Positions 1-7,627 of a stretch of DNA of 20,372 nt are shown here, piece after piece. The notes under the pieces were generated by a model that worked only from the letters and a program-made list of their open reading frames with translations, was not told the origin of the DNA and did not search any database. The DNA comes from Pelagibacteraceae bacterium. GTDB taxonomy: Bacteria; Pseudomonadota; Alphaproteobacteria; Pelagibacterales; Pelagibacteraceae. The stretch is from the NCBI GenBank assembly GCA_002704145.1, contig PAFH01000006.1, positions 1 to 20,372 on the forward strand, written 5' to 3'. Both the position numbers and the translations under genes were made by a program. Positions within the stretch are counted from its first letter, which is position 1. Each line of letters opens with the position of its first letter.

Positions 1-146
1 TAATATGCTAGTGGGTACCCAAGAAAAGACATCGTGTTTAGTTCTGAACCAAACATGAATATGACTAATGAGAAAAAAGCCCAAAGAACCAACGTTACTA
101 TCATATGGTTCTTGGTCTTATTCCAATATGCGTCTTTATTTGACAT
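1..146 (-). CDS. DUF4212 sodium/solute symporter small subunit (partial)
   Basis: Only the first 48 codons lie in the window; the gene runs off the left edge. Reading the minus strand from the ATG at 146 gives MSNKDAYWNKTKNHM, then a hydrophobic stretch (about residues 15-32), then GSELNTMSFLGYPLAY. The pattern 'AYW(x)KT', one membrane helix and 'F/LGYPLA' resembles the DUF4212 family, small membrane subunits encoded just before a large sodium:solute symporter subunit often called an acetate/actin-permease-like transporter. The start is supported by an AGGGGG ribosome site 4-5 nt upstream. The partner large subunit would lie outside the window. Proximity to acs suggests a role in small-carboxylate uptake, but that is inference. 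The family call rests on a short N-terminus. Confidence 0.75.
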   Translation of the reverse strand, partial: MSNKDAYWNKTKNHMIVTLVLWAFFSLVIFMFGSELNTMSFLGYPLAY

Positions 147-163
147 ATTTCCCCCTGTTATTA

Positions 164-196
164 TTAACTTTAACTTTAACTTTTTACGTAAAAAGT
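164..196. promoter_or_regulatory. Hexamer repeat overlapping an 18-bp palindrome in a divergent gap
   Basis: Three head-to-tail copies of TTAACT (164-181) run into the perfect palindrome ACTTTTTACGTAAAAAGT (179-196). It lies between the divergent DUF4212 gene (start 146) and the hypothetical gene at 312, about 33 bp upstream of the DUF4212 start codon. Such a position fits a dimeric repressor or activator site, but no regulator is identified and an AT-rich palindrome can arise by chance. Confidence 0.4.
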
Positions 197-250
197 ACTG
201 TTATTGATGAAGAGCATACTGATTATGAGTTGAATTAAAAGCGAAAAAAC

Positions 251-287
251 CTCTCACAAAACACTAATGAAGTGCTACAAATGAGAG
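251..287. other. Nested inverted repeat upstream of the gene at 312
   Basis: An outer 6-bp stem CTCTCA (251-256)/TGAGAG (282-287) encloses an inner 4-bp stem CACT (262-265)/AGTG (271-274) with a 5-nt loop AATGA. The unpaired arms are 5 and 7 nt. The element ends 24 nt before the GTG start of the next gene, so it could fold in the 5' leader of its mRNA. There is no trailing T-run, so it is not a typical intrinsic terminator. Confidence 0.3.
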
Positions 288-311
288 AAATAAAGGATTT
301 TTATATACAAC

Positions 312-941
312 GTGAAATTGAATCTAAAAAATATCATAGATATTCTTAAATCTAGCAGAGAATATCTATTTCCTTACAAAAAAATTGTCAGCAAATTTAG
401 CACAATTGACTCTGAGAAAGACCTGAAGAATTTTATTCAAGAGAGATCGGCTCACGTAACTCAAACAACATTATACGGATATTTAAAAACTCGTATGGGA
501 CATAAGTTCACTTTAATGGTTGATGATGAAGAATTTTCCAAATCAATTAATATCGCTAAATGGAATATTTATATGGTTGCCTTAGCTGACTGCACGTTTT
601 TTTGTTTTTCATATTTAATTTCTGTAAAACAATTAAAGAAAAATAATTTTAAAGAAATATTTTTTGATATTATTGAAAATGAGAAGAAAAATGGATTAAG
701 TGAAGAAATTTATAATAAGGCAAAGGTAGAATTTTTAAAAAGAGCAGAGTTTGTAAATTTCAAGAAATATTATTTGGAGGATCCTTTTAAAGAAAGTGGA
801 TTAGCTCTTTTTAGTTGGTCACCAGTTGCAGATGAGCTTAAAAATTTAGATAAAAAAATAGTTTTGAATTCTATAAAATTAAAATGGAATTTAAAAGTGG
901 AAGAATTTAAAAAATTAACCGACAATTTAAAATTTGATTAA
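312..941 (+). CDS. Conserved alphaproteobacterial hypothetical protein
   Basis: A 209-residue soluble protein of unknown function. It contains the stretch [20 protein letters not shown] (about residues 44-63), then [16 protein letters not shown] (about 76-91) and near the C-terminus [21 protein letters not shown] recognise these blocks from a conserved alphaproteobacterial family sometimes labelled 'esterase', but I see no GxSxG motif and do not assign a reaction. The start is a GTG; an in-frame stop at 291-293 rules out much extension, and the best ribosome site (AAGGA, 293-297) is rather far at 14 nt. It stands alone on the plus strand between two minus-strand genes. Its TAA stop overlaps the acs stop by four bases on the opposite strand. 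Confidence 0.75.
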   Translation: MKLNLKNIIDILKSSREYLFPYKKIVSKFSTIDSEKDLKNFIQERSAHVTQTTLYGYLKTRMGHKFTLMVDDEEFSKSINIAKWNIYMVALADCTFFCFSYLISVKQLKKNNFKEIFFDIIENEKKNGLSEEIYNKAKVEFLKRAEFVNFKKYYLEDPFKESGLALFSWSPVADELKNLDKKIVLNSIKLKWNLKVEEFKKLTDNLKFD

Positions 942-3061
942 CCTTTATTTTGTCTATTTTGAACTAAGGATTCCACTACGCTTGGGTCTGCTAAAGTAGT
1001 TGTATCTCCTAAATTGTTAGGATCGTTGGCTGCTATTTTTCTTAAAATTCTTCGCATTATTTTACCAGATCTTGTTTTGGGCAGGCCCGGAGCAAATTGT
1101 ATAACATCTGGAGTTGCGATGGGTCCTATTTGTTTTCTAACCCAAAGTTTCAGATCTCTTTCTAAGTCCCCCGTTTCTTGTTCTCCTGCATTTAGAGTTA
1201 CGTAGCAATACAAACCATTCCCTTTGATGCTATGAGGGAAACCAACAACCGCTGCTTCGGCAACTTTAGGATGAGCAACAAAAGCACTTTCTATCTCTGC
1301 TGTACCTAAATTGTGACCTGATACAATTATTACATCATCCACTCTACCTGTTATCCAATAGTAACCATCTTTATCTCGTCTACATCCATCTCCAGTGAAA
1401 TATTTTCCATCAAATTGAGAGAAATAAGTATCTATAAACCTTTGATGGTTTCCATATACTGTTCTCATTTGACCTGGCCAAGATGAAGCCATACATAATC
1501 TTCCTTTGCCCTCTCCTTTTATTACTTTTCCATCCTTGTCAATCAAAAGAGGTTTTATTCCATAAAAAGGTTTAGTAGCCGAGCCAGGTTTTAAGTCTAT
1601 TGCACCTGGTTGAGGTGAAATTAATATTCCTCCAGTTTCAGTTTGCCACCAAGTATCAACTATAGGACATCTTGAGTCCCCAACAGTCTTATAATACCAC
1701 ATCCATGCTTCTGGATTGATAGGCTCTCCAACAGTTCCAAGTAATTTTAAAGATTTTCTACTAGTTTTTTTAACGGGTTTGTCGCCTTCTCTCATTAAGG
1801 CTCTGATTGCAGTTGGTGCAGTATAAAAGATATTTACTTTATATTTATCTACTATTTGCCACCATCTTGAACTATCTGGATAATTAGGAATTCCTTCGAA
1901 CATTATAGTGGTTGCTCCGTTCGCTAAAGGTCCATAAATAATATAACTATGTCCAGTTACCCAACCAATATCTGCAGTACACCAATATATGTCGTTACTT
2001 TTATAATCAAAAATATACTGATGTGTCATAGAGGCATAAACCATGTACCCCCCCGTTGTATGAAGAACTCCTTTAGGTTTTCCAGTTGATCCAGAAGTAT
2101 AGAGAATAAAAAGAGGATCTTCAGCGTTCATTTCTTCCGCCTCACATTTGTTAGGCACAGAAGAAATCATTTCTTTATATGATATGTCCCTTTCGTTGTC
2201 CCAATCAACTTGATTACCTGTTCTCTGAACTACCACACATTTTTTTACCTCAGGACATTGCGTAAGTGCTTCATCAGCTATTTTTTTTAATGGGATTATT
2301 TTTCCTCCCCTAACTCCTTCGTCAGCTGTAATTAAAAAATTAGACTCACAATCATTTATTCTGGTAGCAATCGAGTCAGGTGAAAAACCTCCAAAAATAA
2401 TTGAGTGAACAGCGCCTATTCTTGCACAAGCTAGCATCACATAAGCTAGCTCTGGTATCATCGTAAGATAAATTGTTACTCTGTCTCCTTTTTGAATACC
2501 AATACTTTTTAAACCATTCGCAGCTTTACAGACATTTTGATGAAGTTCTTTATAAGAAATTTTTTTTGTATCAGCAGGATCATCGCCTACCCATATTATT
2601 GCAGTCTTGCCTGGATTTTTTTTAAGATGTCTATCTATACAATTCGCTGAAGCGTTTAAAGTCCCATCATAATACCATTTAATTTTAACTTCTTCTTTAC
2701 TATATTTTACATCTTTAATTTTAGTATATTTTTTGATCCAAGTTATTCTTTTTCCTTCTTTGGCCCAGAATTTCTCGTTTTCTTTGATAGATAATCTATA
2801 TTTTTTTTTGTATTTAGAATTATTAGCATATGCATGTTTCGCCCAGCTATCAGAAACTTTTATTAAAGTATTGCCCTCACCATCTTTTGATTGGGTAGGG
2901 GCTTTAAAGATTTGTCTTTTCTCTCTTTTTTTTATTTTTTTATTTTTCCTTTTAGACTTTTTTACCTTTCTAGTCTTTTTTCTAGATTTTTTTACTCTTC
3001 TAGTCTTCTTTCTAGACTTTTTTAATTTCCTTTTTTTTTTAATTTTTTTACTTTTTGGCAC
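938..3061 (-). CDS. acs: Acetyl-CoA synthetase with a polybasic N-terminal extension
   Basis: AMP-forming acetate:CoA ligase, converting acetate, ATP and CoA to acetyl-CoA. The core begins near residue 70 and aligns by eye with bacterial Acs throughout: [19 protein letters not shown] (about 128-146), the adenylate-forming loop [11 protein letters not shown] (321-331), a [11 protein letters not shown] block, and the C-terminal [14 protein letters not shown] whose Lys667 corresponds to the lysine acetylated in other Acs enzymes. At 707 residues it is about 55 longer than E. coli Acs (652, from memory). The excess is an N-terminal Lys/Arg tract (residues 3-49) built on a ten-residue repeat. The start is GTG at 3061, preceded by a strong GGGAGGGG site; there is no other Met before residue 200. 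It follows the EVE gene by 13 nt and is probably cotranscribed with it. Confidence 0.95.
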   Translation of the reverse strand: MPKSKKIKKKRKLKKSRKKTRRVKKSRKKTRKVKKSKRKNKKIKKREKRQIFKAPTQSKDGEGNTLIKVSDSWAKHAYANNSKYKKKYRLSIKENEKFWAKEGKRITWIKKYTKIKDVKYSKEEVKIKWYYDGTLNASANCIDRHLKKNPGKTAIIWVGDDPADTKKISYKELHQNVCKAANGLKSIGIQKGDRVTIYLTMIPELAYVMLACARIGAVHSIIFGGFSPDSIATRINDCESNFLITADEGVRGGKIIPLKKIADEALTQCPEVKKCVVVQRTGNQVDWDNERDISYKEMISSVPNKCEAEEMNAEDPLFILYTSGSTGKPKGVLHTTGGYMVYASMTHQYIFDYKSNDIYWCTADIGWVTGHSYIIYGPLANGATTIMFEGIPNYPDSSRWWQIVDKYKVNIFYTAPTAIRALMREGDKPVKKTSRKSLKLLGTVGEPINPEAWMWYYKTVGDSRCPIVDTWWQTETGGILISPQPGAIDLKPGSATKPFYGIKPLLIDKDGKVIKGEGKGRLCMASSWPGQMRTVYGNHQRFIDTYFSQFDGKYFTGDGCRRDKDGYYWITGRVDDVIIVSGHNLGTAEIESAFVAHPKVAEAAVVGFPHSIKGNGLYCYVTLNAGEQETGDLERDLKLWVRKQIGPIATPDVIQFAPGLPKTRSGKIMRRILRKIAANDPNNLGDTTTLADPSVVESLVQNRQNKG
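2933..3022 (-). repeat. Tandem 30-bp repeats encoding [10 protein letters not shown] decapeptides in acs
   Basis: Residues 14-43 of Acs read as three ten-residue units: [20 protein letters not shown] and [10 protein letters not shown]. At DNA level the 30-base blocks 2971-3000 and 3001-3030 match at 25 of 30 positions (my count), and 2941-2970 is a weaker copy. The plus strand here is almost pure pyrimidine. The periodicity is exact and in frame, so the repeat is protein-coding and may vary in copy number between strains. Confidence 0.85.
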
Positions 3062-3063
3062 TT

Positions 3064-3071
3064 CCCCTCCC
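3064..3071 (-). promoter_or_regulatory. Strong ribosome binding site that fixes the acs GTG start
   Basis: On the minus strand GGGAGGGG sits two bases before the GTG at 3061, with its GGAGG core about 4 nt from the start. It is one of the strongest Shine-Dalgarno matches in the window. It supports translation of the basic N-terminal extension, because no other Met codon lies between it and the catalytic core. Confidence 0.75.
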
Positions 3072-3074
3072 TTA

Positions 3075-3497
3075 CTAAATTTTCTTAATCTTACCCATCT
3101 TATATATAATTTTCCAGCTTTTGTAATCTATAGGCATCACTGAAAGTCTACTTTGTTTAATCAGGGGCAAATGTGAAATATCCTTGGTTTTTTTAATTTT
3201 TTCAAGCGAAACGGGTGAATTAAATTCTTCCACAAACCTAACCTGAACTGCAACAAAAACTTTTTTTTTATCAGTTTTATCTATAAAAGCACTTTTAATA
3301 ACTTTAACTATCCCTACAATTTCTTTGCCAATATTTGAATGGTAAAAAAAGCATAAATCTCCTATTTTCATTTTTTTTAAATTATTTCTAGCCTGGTAAT
3401 TTCTAACACCGTCCCACGCAACCCCTTTTGAACCTCTTTTTTTTTGATTATATATTGACCAAACGTCTGGCTCAGACTTTAATAACCAATAACTCAT
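3075..3497 (-). CDS. EVE domain-containing protein
   Basis: A 140-residue protein made of a single EVE domain, a PUA-like fold thought to bind modified bases in DNA or RNA; its cellular role in bacteria is not settled. Visible hallmarks are the N-terminal [13 protein letters not shown] (3-15), the core [11 protein letters not shown] (28-38), and [12 protein letters not shown] (about 44-55) followed by IVGIVKV, as in thymocyte nuclear protein 1 homologues. Its ATG shares one base with the tsaD stop codon (TAATG at 3497), implying translational coupling, and acs starts 13 nt after its TAG stop. The link with TsaD, a tRNA-modifying enzyme, is suggestive given the RNA-binding fold, but is only context. 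Confidence 0.9.
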   Translation of the reverse strand: MSYWLLKSEPDVWSIYNQKKRGSKGVAWDGVRNYQARNNLKKMKIGDLCFFYHSNIGKEIVGIVKVIKSAFIDKTDKKKVFVAVQVRFVEEFNSPVSLEKIKKTKDISHLPLIKQSRLSVMPIDYKSWKIIYKMGKIKKI

Positions 3498-4573
3498 TAA
3501 AGTTTTAATCCTGGACCCTTCATGTACGGAGCATTTTCATCAAGCGGCCATCTTGATCTTGCAGAAATATCTAAATTACTAGTCAACTTTTTTTTAAATC
3601 TCTTGATGCCTGCCCAAGCAATCATCGCTGCATTATCTCCACAAAATTTTAGGTTAGGATAAATTGTTTCAAAATTTAATTTTTTTCCTAGACTAGATAA
3701 ATTTTCTCTAATCGAAACATTTGCAGCTACACCACCAGCCACAACAAGCTGTACTTTTTTAGTTTTTGTTTTCTTTTTAAAATCTTTTATTGCGATTTCA
3801 GTTTTTTTATAAAGAATTTTATTTATAGTATTTTGAAAAGATGCAGCAAGATTATATCTGAGTTGTTCCTCTCCGTTAATTTTTTTAGACTCTCTCAATA
3901 CTGCAGTTTTTAAACCAGCAAAAGATAGGTTGCACCCAGCCTTATTAATTATTGGTTCAGGTAATTTAAAATAGTTTTTATCACCTAATTTTGAAAATTT
4001 TTCTACATTTATTCCACCTGGATACCCAAGATCCAACATCTTAGCAGTTTTATCAAATGCTTCTCCAAGAGCATCATCAATAGTTGTACCGAGTTGCTCG
4101 TAACTATTTACATCTCTGACTATAAGAAATTGTGTATGACCTCCTGAAATTAAAAGCAGCAAATAAGGAAATTCAGTTTTGTTTTCTAATCCAGGACTAA
4201 GCGCATGCCCCTCTAAATGGTTAACGCCAACAAAAGGCTTGTTAGAGAAAGCAGCTATAGATTTTCCAATATTCAATCCTACAGTTAAACAAACAATCAA
4301 ACCTGGGCCAGCAGTTGCAGCAACGCCATCTATTTTATCCAAAGTGACATTACTGTCTTTTAAAGATTTATTAATAATGTAATCTATATTTTCTAAGTGC
4401 GCGCGTGCAGCTAACTCTGGCACAATACCCCCAAATTCTTTATGTTCATCTATTTGACTTGAAACCACATTTGACAATATGTCTGCAGTCCCATTTTCAT
4501 TTTCTCTAATGACTGCAGCAGCTGTTTCGTCACAGCTAGTTTCAATTCCTAAAAAAGTAATTTTTTCTTTCAT
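3497..4573 (-). CDS. tsaD: tRNA t6A37 threonylcarbamoyltransferase TsaD
   Basis: Cytoplasmic enzyme that transfers the threonylcarbamoyl group from the TsaC product to A37 of ANN-decoding tRNAs, acting with TsaB and TsaE, which are not in this window. The 358-residue length is normal. Hallmarks are GIETSCDET (9-17), the metal-binding pair His119 and His123 in NHLEGHAL, the glycine-rich LISGGHTQFL (141-150), DDALGEAFDKTAKML (166-180), LSFAGLKTA (216-224), VVAGGVAANVSIRE (277-290) and the third metal ligand Asp313 in CGDNAAM. An AGGGA site precedes the ATG. It is the first gene of the minus-strand run tsaD-EVE-acs and is divergent from hemC across 60 bp, an arrangement I recall as common in alphaproteobacteria. 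Confidence 0.97.
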   Translation of the reverse strand: MKEKITFLGIETSCDETAAAVIRENENGTADILSNVVSSQIDEHKEFGGIVPELAARAHLENIDYIINKSLKDSNVTLDKIDGVAATAGPGLIVCLTVGLNIGKSIAAFSNKPFVGVNHLEGHALSPGLENKTEFPYLLLLISGGHTQFLIVRDVNSYEQLGTTIDDALGEAFDKTAKMLDLGYPGGINVEKFSKLGDKNYFKLPEPIINKAGCNLSFAGLKTAVLRESKKINGEEQLRYNLAASFQNTINKILYKKTEIAIKDFKKKTKTKKVQLVVAGGVAANVSIRENLSSLGKKLNFETIYPNLKFCGDNAAMIAWAGIKRFKKKLTSNLDISARSRWPLDENAPYMKGPGLKL

Positions 4574-4633
4574 AATAAATCCCTAATTTTTTAAAATAGT
4601 ATAAAATAGATCTATCAAATATATATACTAATA
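4574..4633. promoter_or_regulatory. Divergent tsaD/hemC intergenic promoter region
   Basis: This 60-bp AT-rich gap must hold promoters for both directions. On the minus strand a TATACT box (4603-4598) lies 24 nt before the tsaD ATG. On the plus strand TATAAA (4600-4605) and TATACT (4624-4629) are possible -10 elements for hemC; neither has a convincing -35. No Shine-Dalgarno precedes hemC, so a short or absent leader is possible. Confidence 0.4.
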
Positions 4634-5545
4634 ATGAAAAAAATTATAATTGGAGCCAGGGGCAGCAAATTATCTCTAGCTTATGCATCTAAGGTTAAAG
4701 ATCTTATTCTAGAAAGCTCAAAAGGTATAGATATTCATATTAAAACTATTAAAACTTCCGGGGACATTCATAAAGATACTAAGGTGTCGGAGATAGGGGG
4801 AAAAAACTTATTTTGCAAAGAGATAGAGGAAAACTTAATAAAAAATAATATTGATATCGCTGTACATTCTTTAAAAGACATGGAGTCTTTTGAGCACAAG
4901 GAATTGATTATTGGAGCTTTTATAAAGAGAAATGATCCTCGTGATACTCTTGTAAGTAATAAAATTAAAAATTTGAAAGAATTAAGTGAGGACATGATAA
5001 TAGGTTCAAGCTCTAGAAGGAGAGAGCTTCAACTAAAAAAATTGAAAAAAAATGTTTCTGTGATCAACATAAGAGGAAATATCGACACAAGAATTAAAAA
5101 AGTTGAGGAAAATAAGTTTGATGCGATTATTTTAGCAGCAGCAGGATTAAAAAGTTTAAACCTAGAAAATAAAATTAGCTTAACTTTTAAAACTAATGAA
5201 ATGTTACCTGCTGTAGGCCAAGGGATAATCGCTGTTCAGTGTAGAAATCGTGATAAATTAATTTTAGATATTATAAAAAAGATTAATGACAAGGAAACTA
5301 GTCTATGTGCTAAAGCAGAGAGAAAAATGCTAGAAACAATAGGAGGGGATTGTGAAACTGCTGTTGGTGGATTAGCTGAAATTGATAATAATAATTTAAA
5401 ACTTAACGCTCAATTATTTTCAGATATTGGAGAAGATGATTTTAATTATGAACTTACCGGCAAAGATACTGATGCCGCTAGTATCGGTAAAGCTGTAGGA
5501 GAAAAATTATTGAGCTTAGCAGGAGAAAAATTCAAAAAGAAATGA
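4634..5545 (+). CDS. hemC: Porphobilinogen deaminase (hydroxymethylbilane synthase)
   Basis: Condenses four porphobilinogen molecules into hydroxymethylbilane in haem synthesis. The 303-residue protein shows IIIGARGSKLSLAYA (4-18), KTSGD (40-44), AVHSLKDM (76-83) with catalytic Asp82, IKRNDPRDTLVS (97-108), IIGSSSRRR (122-130), IRGNIDTR (146-153) and LPAVGQGIIAVQCR (191-204). Cys240 in GGDCETAVGG is the expected attachment site of the dipyrromethane cofactor. Its last four bases (ATGA, 5542-5545) overlap the hemD start, implying coupled translation of the next enzyme in the pathway. The ATG at 4634 has no clear ribosome site, which is discussed under the divergent promoter region. Confidence 0.97.
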   Translation: MKKIIIGARGSKLSLAYASKVKDLILESSKGIDIHIKTIKTSGDIHKDTKVSEIGGKNLFCKEIEENLIKNNIDIAVHSLKDMESFEHKELIIGAFIKRNDPRDTLVSNKIKNLKELSEDMIIGSSSRRRELQLKKLKKNVSVINIRGNIDTRIKKVEENKFDAIILAAAGLKSLNLENKISLTFKTNEMLPAVGQGIIAVQCRNRDKLILDIIKKINDKETSLCAKAERKMLETIGGDCETAVGGLAEIDNNNLKLNAQLFSDIGEDDFNYELTGKDTDAASIGKAVGEKLLSLAGEKFKKK

Positions 5546-6234
5546 ATATTTTAATTACACGACCGCTTATTGATGCCGAAGATTTGATGGGAAAACTTTT
5601 TTCTTTAGGTCACAAAATAATTCACATTCCAACTTTAAAGATCTGTCCAGTTAGAATTGAACCTATAGACGCAAAAAGATATAATGCATTTATCTTTACT
5701 AGCGCAAATGCTATTCGAAACTTGAAAGTGGTAAAACAAGATAAAAATAAGCTATGTTTTTGTGTAGGAGCTATTACTGAAAAGATAGCAAGAATGTCAG
5801 GTTATAATAATACCGTTTCAGCAGGTGGCACAGTAAACGCATTAAAAAATTTAATCATTAGCTCAAACCAAATAAATGAAAAATCTAATATAGCTTATTT
5901 TTGTGGAGATAATGTTTCTTATGAATTGGATTTAGAGCTGAAAAAGGAAGGGTTAAAAATCGTCAAAATTATTAATTATAAATCTAAAAAAATTACTGAT
6001 TTAAATGATCAAAACAAAAAGATAATTGTAAATCATTCTCCTGACATAATATTAGTCTATTCATTAAGAAGTGGAGAGAGTTTTATAGAAATAACAAGAA
6101 ATCATTCTCTTTATCCATTAATGACAGAATCGAAAGTTATGTGTATAAGCGACAAAGTAGCAAAAATATTTAAATCTGATGGGTGGAAAAAAGTAGAAGT
6201 TTTTAATCCAGGAGAAGAGCTATTAAAAATATAG
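5542..6234 (+). CDS. hemD: Uroporphyrinogen-III synthase
   Basis: Cyclises hydroxymethylbilane with inversion of ring D to give uroporphyrinogen III. HemD sequences diverge strongly, so the call rests on a few features plus position. The N-terminal ILITRPLIDAEDL (3-15), FIFTSANAIR (about 50-59) and CFCVGAITEKIARM (about 72-85) fit the family's two-lobed fold, as does YSLRSGESF in the second half. The 230-residue length is typical. It starts within the hemC stop (ATGA overlap), the classic hemCD arrangement. It has none of the C-terminal mitofilin/HemY-like sequence often found downstream in other alphaproteobacteria; an mscS-family gene follows instead. Confidence 0.9.
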   Translation: MNILITRPLIDAEDLMGKLFSLGHKIIHIPTLKICPVRIEPIDAKRYNAFIFTSANAIRNLKVVKQDKNKLCFCVGAITEKIARMSGYNNTVSAGGTVNALKNLIISSNQINEKSNIAYFCGDNVSYELDLELKKEGLKIVKIINYKSKKITDLNDQNKKIIVNHSPDIILVYSLRSGESFIEITRNHSLYPLMTESKVMCISDKVAKIFKSDGWKKVEVFNPGEELLKI

Positions 6235-6243
6235 GAAAAAAAA

Positions 6244-7335
6244 ATGAATGTATTAGACAATTTTAAAGATCTATTTGTAGAAATTTGGCAACAAGGTATT
6301 TCTGGTGTTAACTTTACGCAAATAGGATTGGCAATTACTATTTTCTTATTTTTTTTATTGTTACGAGGGCTAATTGCAAAATTTATTCTTCAAAGATTAA
6401 AAAATTATGTTGCCAAAACCTCAAATAAATTTGACGATGCACTGGTAGAGGCGTCAGCCGGTCCAGTAAAATTTTTACCAATAGTGCTTGGTATATTTAT
6501 GGCAACTTCCTATATGGATTTTGATGGAAAAATGTCCATCTTCGTAGACAATATAAATCGTTCTTTAATTACTATTTTAATATTTTGGCTAATTCATCAA
6601 ATTGTAGAACCGATAACTTTTTTGATTAAAAGGGTAGAGGAATTATTATCTAAAGATTTACTTAATTGGGTTGTTAAAGCAAACAAAATTTTAATTATTT
6701 TTTTTGGTTTTGCTGCAACGCTTGATATTTGGGGTATCAAAATTGCCCCTATAATTGCTGGACTTGGATTATTTGGAGTTGCTGTAGCTCTAGGAGCTCA
6801 AGATTTATTTAAGAATTTAATTTCTGGTATTTTGGTATTGGTAGAAAAAAGATTTAAAATTGGAGATTGGATATTTGTGGAAGGTGTTACCGAGGGTATC
6901 GTTGAGAGAATAGGCTTTAGATCCACAGTAATAAGAAAGTTTGACAAGTCTATTGCGACCATACCCAATTCTTCTTTTGCAGAAAACGCTGTAGTTAATA
7001 TTACAGAAACAACTAATTGGAGAATCAGCTGGATTATTACTTTGCAGTATAGTTCCACTATCGAACAATTAAAAAATATAAGAGATCAGATTGAAAAATT
7101 TATATCTACAGATAAAGATTTTAAAATCGGTGAAAATACAGAACACGCTGTCCGAATAGATAAGTTTTCTGATAGCTCAATAGATATGTACATAAGATGT
7201 TTTACAGTTACAAACGAGTGGAGTGAATGGCTAAAAGTGAAAGAAAGATTAGCTGTTAAAATTAAAGAAATTGTTGAAAGCAATGGTGCTTCGTTCGCTT
7301 TTCCAAGCACATCTGTCTATGTGGAGAAGAAATAA
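6244..7335 (+). CDS. MscS-family mechanosensitive channel
   Basis: Inner-membrane channel of the small-conductance mechanosensitive family, expected to open under membrane tension during hypo-osmotic shock. The 363-residue protein has hydrophobic segments near residues 27-45, 77-92, 107-128, 146-163 and 167-186. The pore helix and following hinge read IIAGLGLFGVAVALGAQDLF (170-189), the Ala/Gly-rich pattern of MscS TM3. The beta domain follows with FKIGDWIFVEGVTEGIVERIGFR (204-226; key residues GDWI and GIVE) and TIPNSSF (239-245). Extra N-terminal helices compared with E. coli MscS place it in a longer subfamily. An AGGAAA site lies just ahead of the ATG, 9 nt after hemD. Its stop shares one base with the next start. 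Confidence 0.93.
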   Translation: MNVLDNFKDLFVEIWQQGISGVNFTQIGLAITIFLFFLLLRGLIAKFILQRLKNYVAKTSNKFDDALVEASAGPVKFLPIVLGIFMATSYMDFDGKMSIFVDNINRSLITILIFWLIHQIVEPITFLIKRVEELLSKDLLNWVVKANKILIIFFGFAATLDIWGIKIAPIIAGLGLFGVAVALGAQDLFKNLISGILVLVEKRFKIGDWIFVEGVTEGIVERIGFRSTVIRKFDKSIATIPNSSFAENAVVNITETTNWRISWIITLQYSSTIEQLKNIRDQIEKFISTDKDFKIGENTEHAVRIDKFSDSSIDMYIRCFTVTNEWSEWLKVKERLAVKIKEIVESNGASFAFPSTSVYVEKK

Positions 7336-7625
7336 TGAAATCAGTTTTTATACTTTTTGATAACATTGTTAACCTTTACATCTGGATATTGATAATAAAT
7401 GTAATAATGACCTGGTTAGTTGCATTTAATATTTTAAACACAAGTAATCGATTTGTTTATTCAGTTTTGGACGTTTCTCATAAATTAACAGATCCTCCTC
7501 TAAACTTTATTAGAAGATATCTACCTAATTTAGGTTCAATCGATATTTCCCCAATTATACTTATCTTAGGACTAATTTTTTTAAGAAATTTAGTTTTTGA
7601 AATGTTTGCACCTTCGTTATTTTAA
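7335..7625 (+). CDS. YggT family membrane protein
   Basis: A 96-residue integral membrane protein of the YggT family, whose members are linked to osmotic tolerance and, in cyanobacteria and chloroplasts, to thylakoid and haem-attachment functions (CCB3). Two hydrophobic segments (about residues 12-31 and 72-90) flank the signature DPPLNFIRRYLPNLGSIDIS (53-72), close to the usual 'DPLLxPIRRxLPxxGxxDxSP'. The ATG overlaps the mscS stop by one base (TAATG), and folD begins 2 nt after its stop, so it sits in the middle of a tight operon. Its specific role here is unknown. Confidence 0.88.
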   Translation: MKSVFILFDNIVNLYIWILIINVIMTWLVAFNILNTSNRFVYSVLDVSHKLTDPPLNFIRRYLPNLGSIDISPIILILGLIFLRNLVFEMFAPSLF

Positions 7626-7627
7626 TT

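Noticed and set aside
2733..3143. 136-residue very hydrophobic plus-strand ORF with repeated FFLDFF-type units
   Set aside because: It is the antisense reading of the Lys/Arg codon repeat in acs (AAA/AAG read backwards gives Phe/Leu). The sense frame has clear Acs homology and a strong ribosome site.
6798..7310. Three minus-strand ORFs of 74-86 codons inside the mscS-family gene
   Set aside because: They lack recognisable motifs and overlap a well-supported channel gene; they are antisense shadows.
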